A model generated the notes under the pieces. It saw only the letters and a list, made by a program, of their open reading frames with translations. It ran no database searches and was not told the DNA's origin. A DNA stretch of 64,000 nucleotides from Amycolatopsis orientalis DSM 40040 = KCTC 9412 (lineage in GTDB: Bacteria > Actinomycetota > Actinomycetes > Mycobacteriales > Pseudonocardiaceae): positions 113,686-177,685 of the forward strand of contig NZ_ASJB01000030.1 of NCBI RefSeq assembly GCF_000478275.1, read 5' to 3'. This document shows positions 1 to 10,900 of the stretch, piece after piece; the stretch's first letter is position 1; the number at the start of each line of letters is the position of its first letter. The translations under genes were made by a program, and so were the position numbers.

Positions 1-643
1 ACTGGTGCAGGGGGACGAGGTTGAGCACGACATCGACCCGGCCGTCGACGGCGTCGGCGAGCGGGGTGGTGGTGTAGTCGATGACGTGATCGGCGCCCTG
101 GCGCCGGACCGCCTGGGTGCTGCGGGGGCCGGCCGTGGCGATCACCCACGCTCCGGCCCGCTTGGCGAGTTGCACGGCGAACCCGCCGATACCGCCGCCC
201 GCGCCGTTGACCAGGACACGCTCGCCCTCGGTGAGCCCGGCGCGTTCGATCACCTGCCACGCGGTCAGTCCGGCGAGCGGCAGAGCGGCCGCGTCGGCGA
301 GCGGAATGGTGGTGGGCGCGGCGACCACCGCCGTGGCGTCGGCGACCGCGAACTCGGCGGCCGCGGCGCCGATCATGCCGACGACCCGGTCACCGACCGC
401 GTGCGCGTGCACCCCTTCCCCGAGTTGGGCGATCGTGCCCGCCACGTCCCAGCCCAGGGTCAGCGGCAGCTCCGCCGGGGTCAGGTCGCGCAGCATTCCG
501 GAACGCAGTGCCGCCTCGGTCGGATTGAACGAAGTCGCGGCGACCTGGATGAGTACCTGCCCCGGTCCGGGTGCCGGACGGGCGAGGTCGTCGATCCGGA
601 TCATGTTCGCGTCGCCGTACTGGTGGATCCGTGCTGCTCTCAT
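1..643 (-). CDS. Quinone oxidoreductase / MDR-family alcohol dehydrogenase, C-terminus cut by window edge
   Basis: Reading from an ATG at 643, the reverse strand stays open for 214 codons to the window edge, so the C-terminal third is missing. The N-terminal GroES-like half (TLGWDVAGTIAQLGEGV, then VGDRVVGM) is followed by a Rossmann segment with the glycine-rich turn NGAGGGIGGFAVQLAKR around residue 155. This is typical of zinc-free NADPH quinone reductases of the medium-chain dehydrogenase superfamily, which reduce quinones or enones in the cytoplasm. The structural-zinc cysteine cluster of true alcohol dehydrogenases is absent from the visible part. It is divergent from the AraC regulator that starts 71 bp away, which suggests that regulator controls it. 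The substrate is not predictable. Confidence 0.85.
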   Translation of the reverse strand, partial: MRAARIHQYGDANMIRIDDLARPAPGPGQVLIQVAATSFNPTEAALRSGMLRDLTPAELPLTLGWDVAGTIAQLGEGVHAHAVGDRVVGMIGAAAAEFAVADATAVVAAPTTIPLADAAALPLAGLTAWQVIERAGLTEGERVLVNGAGGGIGGFAVQLAKRAGAWVIATAGPRSTQAVRRQGADHVIDYTTTPLADAVDGRVDVVLNLVPLHQ

Positions 644-714
644 GTCCGTGACCCTAATGACGTTGATCAAGACGATCCATGTGTGAACGTCCCCGGTTCC
701 TTCGCGATCGTCCT

Positions 715-1608
715 ATGCTGACCATCGTGGACGTACTCAGCGAAGTGCTCTCCGTCATGCGCACCGGCAGACCGAGATCCTTCGTGGAGACCTGGCACGC
801 GCCGTGGGCCCTGCGGTTCCCGGCGGTGCCGGGCGCCGTCGGATTCCGGGTGGTGGTGCGAGGCCACTGCGTCGTCCTCCCCCACCGAAGCGCACCGGTC
901 CGGCTGGAACCGGGCGACGTCGTGCTCCTGCCCCACGGGGAAGGCCACGTGCTGGCAGACAGTGCCGCCAGCGCGACGAACGCGCGCCCGTGTGCTCCCA
1001 CAGCCGTCGATCCCGGCGGCACAGGCGCGGTCACCGTGACACTCTGCGGCGCCTACGAGCTGTCCCCCGCCGGCATGCACCCGTTGCTGCGGGACCTACC
1101 CGAGATCGTCCACCTCACCACCCACGACCGCCCCGAGCTGAAGGCCGCGGTGGAGCTGCTGACCGGCGAACTGACCCGGCCGGGGCTGGGCACCGACGGC
1201 GTCATTCCCGCCCTTCTCGACACGCTCCTGCACTACGCCCTCCGCGCCTGGGTGGAAACCACCGAGACCGGCTGGGCGACGGCGTTCACCGACCCGGCGG
1301 TCGCCGCGGCGCTGGCGGCCATGCACCGGCAGCCCGCACATCCGTGGACCGTCGCGTCGCTGGCCGCACTGGCGGGACTGTCCCGAGCGCCGTTCGCCAA
1401 ACGGTTCACCGACCTCACCGGCGGACCACCGCTGCGCTACCTCACCTGGTGGCGCATGACCACCGCCGCCCGCCTCCTCCGCACCACCGACGCGCCACTG
1501 AACACCATCGCCGCCAAGGTCGGCTACCACTCCGAGTTCGCGTTCGCCACCGCCTTCAAACGCCACTACGGCACCCCGCCGGGCAGATACCGGCGCTCGG
1601 ATCGCTAG
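715..1608 (+). CDS. AraC-family transcriptional regulator with cupin sensor
   Basis: A 297-residue regulator. The N-terminal half is a cupin_6-like ligand domain (GFRVVVRGHCVVLPHR, then LEPGDVVLLPHGEGHVL). The C-terminal 100 residues form the paired AraC HTH: WTVASLAALAGLSRAPFAKR is the first and LNTIAAKVGYHSEFAFATAF the second, ending in the usual YRRS tail. ATG at 715 and GTG at 727 are both possible starts; the frame stays open upstream to 679, but that extension has no family-like sequence. Members of this class usually control a divergent oxidoreductase, and one is present at 1-643. Cytoplasmic DNA-binding protein, ligand unknown. Confidence 0.9.
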   Translation: MLTIVDVLSEVLSVMRTGRPRSFVETWHAPWALRFPAVPGAVGFRVVVRGHCVVLPHRSAPVRLEPGDVVLLPHGEGHVLADSAASATNARPCAPTAVDPGGTGAVTVTLCGAYELSPAGMHPLLRDLPEIVHLTTHDRPELKAAVELLTGELTRPGLGTDGVIPALLDTLLHYALRAWVETTETGWATAFTDPAVAAALAAMHRQPAHPWTVASLAALAGLSRAPFAKRFTDLTGGPPLRYLTWWRMTTAARLLRTTDAPLNTIAAKVGYHSEFAFATAFKRHYGTPPGRYRRSDR

Positions 1609-1632
1609 TCCCGGCCGATACTTCGTCCACCG

Positions 1633-1869
1633 TCACGTGACCGAGGAGCGGACCACCCGCCTGGCTATCTCCGCGTCCAGCGGGCTCATGTCCTCTCCGA
1701 CCGGTTCCGATGGCGGCCACCATCGGAAGTCCAGCGCTTCGTCGTTCACCGTCAGCCGGGGCACCACATGGAGCCGAACCGTATAGATGGCAAGGAGTTC
1801 CCTCCGCTCCGGATTCACGAGGTCGAACTCGGCCAGCCGGGTACGCCGATTCCTCTTCCGTCGTGGCAC
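1633..1869 (-). pseudogene. Remnant of a NUDIX-type hydrolase (C-terminal part only)
   Basis: A 78-codon frame whose last 65 residues look like the C-terminal third of an actinobacterial NUDIX protein: a strand-rich stretch (AEFDLVNPERRELLAIYTV), then LDFRWWPP and a final helix SPLDAEIARRV. No NUDIX box (GX5EX7REUXEEXGU) can be found upstream in any frame, because the 3' end of the giant RTX gene begins about 55 bp before it. A short stretch in the neighbouring frame (from 1925) may be a further scrap. It is therefore read as a truncated leftover. The family assignment rests on general pattern resemblance and is moderate. Confidence 0.4.
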
Positions 1870-1923
1870 GGAAGCCGAACAGCGCGTTGCCGGTACCGTC
1901 CCGGATCGGAAGAGCGACCGTCC

Positions 1924-4900
1924 TCATGGCGCGCACGCGTTGGGGTTGTCGAAGTGACCCGGGGTGGTCGGGAACGCCGGCCCCGTGCCGTGATCGTTCA
2001 TATCCGGTTGATAGACCAGGGCGAGTTCGTCGTAGGCCGACGTGCCCGCCGTGGTCACGTCCCCGGCGACCTGACCGGCGCCCAGCGAGTACGCCCACCG
2101 CTGCAGGAAATCCTGATGCGTCGGGCTGTGCTGCCGGACGTCGTTGTAGCCGCCGTAGGCCGCGTTGCAGTGCGTGTAGAGGTTGTACGCACCGCCCCAG
2201 TCGAGCAGCCGGTCCCCGAGGTTCGGGCCGTTGTCGGCGACGTCGGCCTGCAGCACGTCGCGGTCCCAGCCGCCGTAGATCCAGTCGATGCCCTGGTGGT
2301 GCTGGTTGTCCGCGACGTCGGCGTTGTCGAGGTTCGTCATCTCGAACCACGAGCACGGGTCGACCGTGACCGCGTTCTTGCCGTTGCCGAACGTCTGCGG
2401 CCACGGGTTCGCGGTGCAGGTGGCCTGCCCCGGCGGGCCGTAGGCGCCCCGCGGCCGCCAGTCGAGGATGTCCGAACCCAGCGCGCCGGTGTTCGGGTCG
2501 ACCGACGGGCCGGACGTCGCACCCTTGCCGCCGTCGAGGTGGTCCACGAGCGAGTCGTTGACACCCCGGTCGTTCGGGTTGGCCGGGTCGCTACCGCCCT
2601 TGCCGCCCCACAGCACGTCCGCGCCGTCGTCACCGAAGACGATGTCCCCGCCCGAATCCCCGTTGGCCAGATCGTCGCCGAAGCCGCCGTGGATCGAGTC
2701 GTGGTCGTCGCCGCCGCGGATGCGGTCGTCGCCGCCTTCGAGGTCGCCGCGGTGCGGCATCGCCGGAGCGTTGCCGGGTGCGGCGAAGGTGTCGCCGTTG
2801 ACGTCGTGCTGCAGGTCGGCCTGCCGGGTGACCGAGCCGGCCAGGAAGCCCTCGTAGTGGATCGCGGGCACCTGGGGATTGTCGATCACGAACTTGTTCG
2901 ACCCGTTCTGGAACACGTCCACGACGCCGCCGCGGTCACCGACCATGGCGTCTTCGCCGCCGGTGCCCCACATCCGGTCTCCGCCCAGCTCGCCGTACAT
3001 GTCGTCGGCGCCGTCACCCGGAGCCGTCGTCGTGCCGGTGTCGCCGTACATCAGGTCGTCGCCGTCCTGTCCGTACTGGGTGTCCTCCCCCGCGTCACCC
3101 CACAGGTTGTCGCCGCCGGAGGCGCCGAGCGCCTCGCAGGTGGCCTGTGTGGTGGTGCAGAAGCGAGTCGGGGCACCATTGACGCCGTGGCGCACGAACG
3201 CCGCACCCTGCGGGAGGTTCTGCGGGTCGTAACGCTTCGCGTAGATCCGGTTCGTCAGCGGCAGCGAGACCTTGGTGAGGTCGTCGCCGAGCGCCACCGG
3301 CTTGCCGGTCTGGTCCACGATGTCCCGCATCGCGGTGCCGTTGTCACCGAGGATGAAGTCGGCGGCACCGTCACCGTGCACGTCGTCGGCCGTGTCGCGG
3401 AAGACCGCCAGCGAGCTGCCGCCGATCAGATCGTCCTGACCGTTCGGGGCGGAGACGTCGCCGAGGTCGTCCGACGCCGCCCCCGGCCACGCCGGCGCGG
3501 GTGGGCTGATCGCGATCCCGGCCTCCGCGAGGGTGCGGTCGCCGAACATCGTGTCGTGCCCGCCGTTGCCCTCTGCGTAGTCGTCGTGCGCGCCGCCGGA
3601 CATCTGGTCGTCGCCGTCCTGGCCGAACATCACGTCGACACCGCCACCGCCGGAGAGCTGGTCCCCGCCCGCCACGGCACGGCTCGGCGCGCCGAGGAAT
3701 CCGTTGCTCCACGAGAGATCCAGCAATCGCAGGGAACGTTGCGTCTCGAACGTCCCGTTGCTGCCCACACGGAGCAGGTACGGCGACGGCGGGGCGATCC
3801 GGTCGGTGATCGCGTTGTCGCCGAGTACCACGTCGTCGCCCGTGCCACCGAAGACCACGTCCGCGGTGTCCGGCTGACCTTGCGTGGTCAGCGCGGTGTC
3901 GCCGCCGTGGATCGTCGAGCTGCCACCGACGAGGTCGTCGTCGCCGGTGTTGCCTTCGATCCAGTCCCGGCCGGGGCCGCCTTCGGCGTGGTCGCCGTCG
4001 TTGCCGCCCTTGATCCGGTCGTTGCCGGACTGGCCGAGGATCGCGTCGCAGCCGTTGTCACCGGTGATGTCGTCGCCGCCGGAGGTGTTCGGCACCGGCG
4101 TGTCACCGAGGTCGTACAGCTGGATGCTGCGGTGCGTCATCGGGACCGCGCCGGGCAGGTCCGTGTCGAACCGGCCCTGGGTGATCGGGCTCTTCGGAAT
4201 GCCCGCGTCCCTGGTCACCAGCGCGTTGTCACCGGTGATCACGTCCGCGTCCTCGCCACCGGAGATGGTGTCCCCGGTGTCGAGCTGACCGACGGTGCCC
4301 TGGCCGCCGCCCATCTCCACGGCGGACGAACCACCGAGGAGATCGTCCTGCCCGGAGTCGCCGAACAGTTTGTCGGCGTCCTGGTCACCCTCGACGTAGT
4401 CGTCACCGGCGTCACCGTGCACGGTGTCCGTTCCGGCCTGCGCGTAGACGACGTCCGTGGCGTTGCCACCGGAAATGGTGTCACCGCCGGAGTTCGCCGC
4501 GTTCGCGGTGAAGCCGAGGTCGAACAGCACCACGTGCCTGCCCGCCGACAGCCCGCGGCCCCGGGTGACCGGATCGCCGGTGTCGGCACCACCCGTGACG
4601 GTGATCGTGGCGTTGTCACCGGTGATCACGTCGTCGGCGTCGCCGCCGGAGATCGTGTCGCCCGCGTCCGGGTAGCCGGCCGCGTTCTTCACCGCGGGGT
4701 CGCCGGGCGTCTGGTGGCTGCCGCCGATGATGTCGTCGGCCTCGGTCTCGCCGTTCAGCGTGTCGGCACCGGGGTTTCCTTCGATACGGTCCGGATCCTT
4801 CCCGCCGGAGACGGTGTCGTTCTCCAGCCCGCCGTAGAGCGCGTCGGTGTCCATGCCGCCGCTGATGGTGTCGTCGCCGCCCAGCGTGGCGTCCGCGCTA

Positions 4901-7900
4901 CTGGCCAGGTCGAACACCGGTCCCCCGGGCGCCGCCGGATCGCCGTTGTCGCCGATGATCGTGTCGGTGCCGCCGTCGCCGAACAGTTTGTCGGCGTCGT
5001 CGGGCTGCCCGGCCGCCCGGGTGCCGCCGACGACCACGTCACCGGACAGGCCACCGGAGATCCAATCCTTGCCGTTGTTGCCCTCGATGGTGTCGGGGTC
5101 GTCGCCACCGAACATCGTGTCGACGCCGTCGTTGCCGTACAAGGTGTCCGCGCCGGTGTCGCCGTAGACGGAGTCGTCGTCCGAGCCGCCCCAGACCTGG
5201 TCCGCGTCACGGCCGCCGTGCAGGATGTCCTTGCCCTTCTCACCGCACACGAGGTCTTCGTTCGCCTCGGCGTCGACATTGTCGTCACCGCCGCCTGCCC
5301 GCACGTTCTCGACACCGGCGCCGCCGAGCACGCGGTCGTTGCCGTCGAGCACGTCGTTCACCGTCTCGTCGACCGGGGTCGACGGGAGCGGCGCACCGGC
5401 CTTGCACGGTGTCGTCTGCTTGTCGCCGTACACGTCCGCGCCACCGTCACCGCCGATGATGTGGTCCCGGCCGAGGCCGCCGACCAGCGTCTTGTGCGAC
5501 GGGCTCACCCCCTGCGGCAGCGGGGTGTGCGTGACGAAGTAGAGCGGCCCGTAGTCGTCGGTCTTCGCCGGATCCGGGAAGTCCAAAGTGGACGGCTCGG
5601 CGATGACGTAGTCGTCGTCCGGTCCGCCGTAGAGGGTGTCCGCCCCGTACCCGCCGAACAGGATGTCGTTGCCGCCGCCACCGCGGAAGTCGTCCTTCTG
5701 CGTCTTCGTCGAGTGGCCGGTGACCCGGTCCTGTCCCTTGCCGCCGAACACCTTGTCGTCACCGGAGCCGGTGTCGACGGTGTTGATCGGCCCGCCAGCC
5801 GGGCCGCCCGTGGTGTTGGCGTCGTCCGAGCCGTAGCCGTCGATGCCGGGATCGACCTTGCCCGCGGTGTAGATCTCGTCCGGCCCGGTGCCGCCGGCGA
5901 ACCGGTCGCTGCCGTCACCGCCGATGAGGATCGCGCCCGGTGAGACGAAGAGCGCCTGCGGAAGGGTCGGCACGTCCTTCAGCGGATCGTCGGCCGCGAC
6001 ACCGAGGGTGTCGTCGCCGCCGTTGCCGAACGCGGTCGACTTGGCGAGGCCGACCTTGATCGTGTCGGCTCCGTCGCCGGTCCCGGTCCCGCCCGCCGGA
6101 TCGGGCAGGATCGCCCAGTTCGGCACGGAGACGGTCGGACCGCCGGCGCCGTCCGCGATCGGGTCGCCACCGTCGCGGCCGTCGTTCTTCAGTTCCTTCA
6201 ACCCGACCGAAGTCACCGGAGGCGCGCCGAGACTCGAGTCGCCCGCGACGACGTCCTCGCCGTTGCCGACGGTGATGCTGTCGACGCCCGGGCCTCCAGC
6301 GACGCGCGCCTTCGCTCCATTTTGGACATAGCTCTTCCTGTCCGCGGCGAGCACGGTGCGGTCGCCGGTGACGATGGTGTCGTCACCCTTGCCGCCATCG
6401 ACCCACGAGTTGCCGATACCGGTCTTGATCTGGTCGTTCTTGTCGCCGCCGAACACGATCGCGTCGCGGTCGAACTGCGCTGTCGGCGGCGGTGGGCCGT
6501 CCTTCGCGGTGTCGAGCTTGGCGTCCCCGATGAACGTCACGCTCATCGGCTTGGCGTAGCCGCGGCCGTCCACGACCACGCGCTCGATGTTCGCGTTCCG
6601 GAACTCACGCCGGATCCCGAGCATGTCCACGGCCACGCCGGTGAACGCCGGGTTCGCCGGGTTCGCGTAGTCGTGCAGCGACGTGATCTTGACGGTGTCC
6701 TTCTCCTGCTTGTTCGATTCGTACGGGTCGCCGGCGCCACCACCGCGCTGGGCGGTGTGGCCGAGCGCGGCCGCGTACACCACGAGTGTCTTCCCGTCAC
6801 CGCTGAGCCCGCCGAGTTTCGGCGGTGGTGGCGTGCAGTTCGGTGTCGCGGTGAAGTCGAGCAGTGTGACGTCGACGATCGTGAAGCTGAACGACACCGA
6901 GAACGGGCCGAACCCGACAGTCACGTAGAGCTTGAGGAAGACATAAAGGCGTCCTGAAACGGTGAACAGGCATATCGGATTGTTCAGTGCCGTTTGCAGG
7001 AACTCCGTTATCCGGAACTTCCCGTCGTGGTTGGGATCGTTCCACAGGAACGAGACCGTGAGCCCGACGCCGCCTTCGATGCCGACGGTGATGACCACGG
7101 CCGTGACCGCCGCCCCGGCTGCGAGTTCACCGGTGAACGACACCACCGGGATCGGTTTGCCGTTTTCCGTGGTGTAGAAGAACAGGCTCTGCAGGAAGGC
7201 CTGCCCCACGGTCGCGAGGTCGAGTTCGCCCGCGCGAGCCGCTTCGAACGCCTTGCGGATACCGAAGGTGTCGAAGCCCGCGACGATGCGCAGTGTCACC
7301 GACGCGGAACCGTGCAACGTGATCACCACCGGGGGCGGCGCGTACACGGGCCCGAACTGCTGACGCCAGTCGAAGCCGAGGCGCAGCGGTCCGGAGTCGA
7401 ACTTGACCAGGTCCACGTCACCGCCGAGCAGGACGTTGAACAAGGACGCGGGCTTCTCGAACACGGGGAAACTGAACCCGGCCGTCGCGGCCTTGGTGGT
7501 CATCGGATTGGCCGACTCCGGGTCGTTGTTCTGGTTCTTGCCGTTGATCGCGCCGAGGATCGGGGTGAAGGCGTTGCCGCCACCGGCGTCCTTCTTCACG
7601 CTGATCAGGCTCTCGGTGTTGTCCGGCGTGACCGTGGTGTCGAGCGCCTTCTGGCCACCGAGTTCGAACGAGCCGAGCGGGATGAGACACGAGGTCGTGC
7701 AGGTCGGGAAGTGGTTGATGAAGTTGACGACCCCCGCGATGGTGTCGACGAACTTCAGGTCCGGGCCACCGGCGATCGTGCTGAAGGCCTTGCCGATGGA
7801 TACGATCGTGACGTCTCCGCCGCCTGCCAGATGGGACAGGTCCGAGAGGACCGGGATCGGCGCGTACAGCGTCTTGATCACCGGGTCGAGCGGTCCGGTC

Positions 7901-10900
7901 ACCTGCTTGATCTTGTTCACGATCGGGCCGAGGATCTTGCCGAAGATCTCGCCGCTGTCGATGGCCACCTTGTCGAAGGCCAGCGTCAGCGGGGAGTTGC
8001 CGCCGTCGGCGCTGTTGGTCCCCGGTTTGACGTTGTTCCACGCCCAGTGCAGCCGGAAGTCGGCCTGGATGCCCGGGAAGCCGGCGTCCTCCCCCGGCCG
8101 TGCCTTGAGCAGCCAGTTGATGTCCGCGCTCGCGTGCAGTTTGACGTCGGCGAGCCGGTCCAGTCCGGCGTTCTGCAGATCGGTCAGATGCAGCCTGCCG
8201 TTGGTCGGATCGTCCGGCGCCACCAGGTCGATCTTGAACGCGCCACCGAACAGCGGCAGGACTCCCGCTTCGTTCGCCGGGGCCGCCGCGTGGTTGCAGT
8301 CGTCCTGGCTCTTCTGCTTCGTGCAGTTCTCCGCGGTGATGTTGATGAACGCGAGCTGCGCGTCGATCTTCTTCGGCAGCGTGACGTTCAGTCCGACCGC
8401 GAACTCGGGTTGCGCGGAATCCTTGGTGTCGACGAAGAATCCCTCACTGCGGCTGATGCCCATGGCCAGGTGCAGCCGCCAGCCGAGCTGGACCTCCGGG
8501 CCCGCGCCGCCGTCCGCCTTCAGCGAGAAGCCGGGGATGCCCAGGTCCAGTGGCACGGTCTTCTTGAGGCATTCGTGGCCGGACGGCAGCCCGGCGCAGT
8601 TCAGCAGGTCGCCACTGAAGTCGCCCTGGCTGACGTTCAGACTGATCGTGACCGCGTCGAGGTCGTTGTACGAGCAATCGTGCGGCCGCGGGTTCTCGGG
8701 CGGGTTCTCCGGTGCCCCGCCGATCGAAGCGGTACCGACGTCGGTGAGCTTGGCGTCGGTGACGTCCGCGATCAGCTTGAAGGCGCCGCCCTCCTCGCGG
8801 AACACCAGGTACCCGGCCGCGTTGGTGACCGGCTCCCAGGCGATGTCGAGCGAGTCCGTTGTGGACAGTGCGGCCGGGCCGGTGGTGATCTGGCCGGGAT
8901 CGCTCGCCTTGGCCTGTTTCTTCTCACCGTTGACGGTCACATAGGACGCGACGACGTAGCGGTAGGTCTTGTCCGCCGCCGTGGCGCCTTCGTGCAGCTT
9001 GACCGTCGGCGCGCCGACGGTGCCCAGCGGCGTCTTGCAGAGGGTGTCCACGGTGACGGTGTCCGGATTGAGGCCCGCTCCGGCGAGCTTGCCGCCGAGC
9101 TGGTCGTTGACCCAGCCGCGCACCGCGGCCATGTCGGTGAAATGACCGTTCGCGGGCAGCTGGTCCAGCGCGGTGTGGATCGCCGTGCGCAGTTTCCCGA
9201 TGAAGTCCGCGCCCTGCTGGAGGTCGTCACCGAGCAACGGCAGCTTGCCACCGAAGCTGGCGGTGTTGAGGGCCTGCTCCACGAGGTTGAGGTAGCTGTC
9301 GAGGCCGTCGAGCCTGCCGAAGTCGATCAGCTTGGCCGCGAGCGCTTCCGCCAGCAAGGCCGGATCCGGTGTCTCCAGCCGCGGATGCCCGTCGATCGGC
9401 GCCCCGCCCAGGTTGAAGTAGTCGTCGACAGCGGTCGATTTGGGCAGCCGCAAGGCGAAGTTGTTCGACTTGGCGGCGTCGGTGATCACCTTGCTGTAGG
9501 TCGCGCCGCCGTCCTCGCTGATGTACAGCGGCAACTTGGCACACAAAGCCAGCGGCGTACCGCCGTCGAGACCGCAGCCGACCGCGGTGCTGCCGGCGTT
9601 GATCGTCGGTCCGACGGCGCCGAGGAAGTCGGTGAAGCTGACCGGCGCGCCGGTGCCACCGCCCTTGGCGAGGTCGATCGAGTAGGACGCCTTCGCGGTC
9701 GCCTTGTCCGCCGACTTCGGGTCGCCGAGTGAAACGCTCAACGGGCCCAAGGTGGTCGCGATGGTGGCGTTCTCCACCGTGGCGTCGAGTTTCACGCCGA
9801 TCTTCGAATCGTCGAGCACCCGCAGCGCGTTCGCGTCGGCCGGGCCCGCACCGGGCTGCAGCGGGACGACCAGGCCCATCTTGACCTGACCGCCGACGCC
9901 GAGCGAGACCGAGCCGTCGCCCTGCACCCCGGCGACCCGCTGACCGCCGGTCGGCAGGCTGAAGTCGAACTGCACCGGCGTACTGGTGTGATAGGCGCGT
10001 TTCCAGTCCAGCCGGATGATCAGCGACGGCGTCCCGCCGGGCTCGGCGTATTCGAAGGTGACCGGGACGCTGTCCTTGAACCGCGTGTTGATGGTCTGGA
10101 CGAGGCGCTGCAGGTTGTCGGACGGCGCCGCCTCCAGCATCGAGATCACGTCGTCCAATTCGGACCGGACCACATAGGACGTGGCCGGTGACGGCTGGCT
10201 GGCCCAGGGCCCGGCCAGCACGAGCGTGTCCGGCGTGACGCTGCCGACGACGCCCACCTGGGTGCCGGCGACGACCGTGCGGCCGACGAGCGAGGGCGGG
10301 AACGCGTTGCCCTTCTCGACGGAGCGCGCGATGTCCTTCACGGAATTCGGGCCGTAGCTCACGGTCGGGCCGGAGCCGGATTGGTCGGCCCGCAAAAGGT
10401 CCTTCAGCGAACGGCCGACGAGGGGGATCTTCGTGCCGAACACCGCGGCCCCCGACGGCGAGGCGTCGCCGAGCGACGCGTTGAGGGTCTGCAATGTCTT
10501 GAGGATGATCGAGAAGAGCGCCTTCGGGTTGGCCGGATCGAAGTCGAAGTTCGCCAGTTCGGACAGGTCGCTCGTGCTGAACTGCGGCCCGTCGGGACCG
10601 GTCGGCTTGGTCAGGTCGTTCCAGGTGAATCCCGCGTGCGCGGTGGCACCCTTCAGGAAATCACCCGTACCCGGCGCGCTGGCGTCGACACCACCCGCCC
10701 CGCGGACCCGCACCTGGAAGTCGAGCAGCGCTCCCGGATCGTGCAGCAGTTTGTCGACGACAGCGCCGAAGGTCAGGTCGCCCAGGTCCTTGAGTTTCAC
10801 CTGCACCATGTGGTCGTCCGCGCCCGGTGTGCCGGCGCAGTCCGCGCCCGCGTTCGGATGGCAGACGTGTGCCGCGCCCTTCATCTGCACCTGGAGGAAT

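Noticed and set aside
1768..5943. A 1391-codon open frame on the forward strand, rich in Val, Ala and Arg
   Set aside because: It is the complement of the RTX repeats. Asp/Gly-rich codons with G or C at the third position rarely give stops on the other strand. It has no domain, and its composition only mirrors the repeat.
2500..6470. Regular DNA periodicity that could suggest a CRISPR or minisatellite
   Set aside because: The period comes from 9-residue (27-bp) RTX turns in the protein; there are no conserved direct repeats with unique spacers.
6994..9732. Long antisense frame of 912 codons inside the giant gene
   Set aside because: Same cause: high-GC shadow of a real gene, with Arg/Val/Glu-heavy sequence and no recognisable fold.
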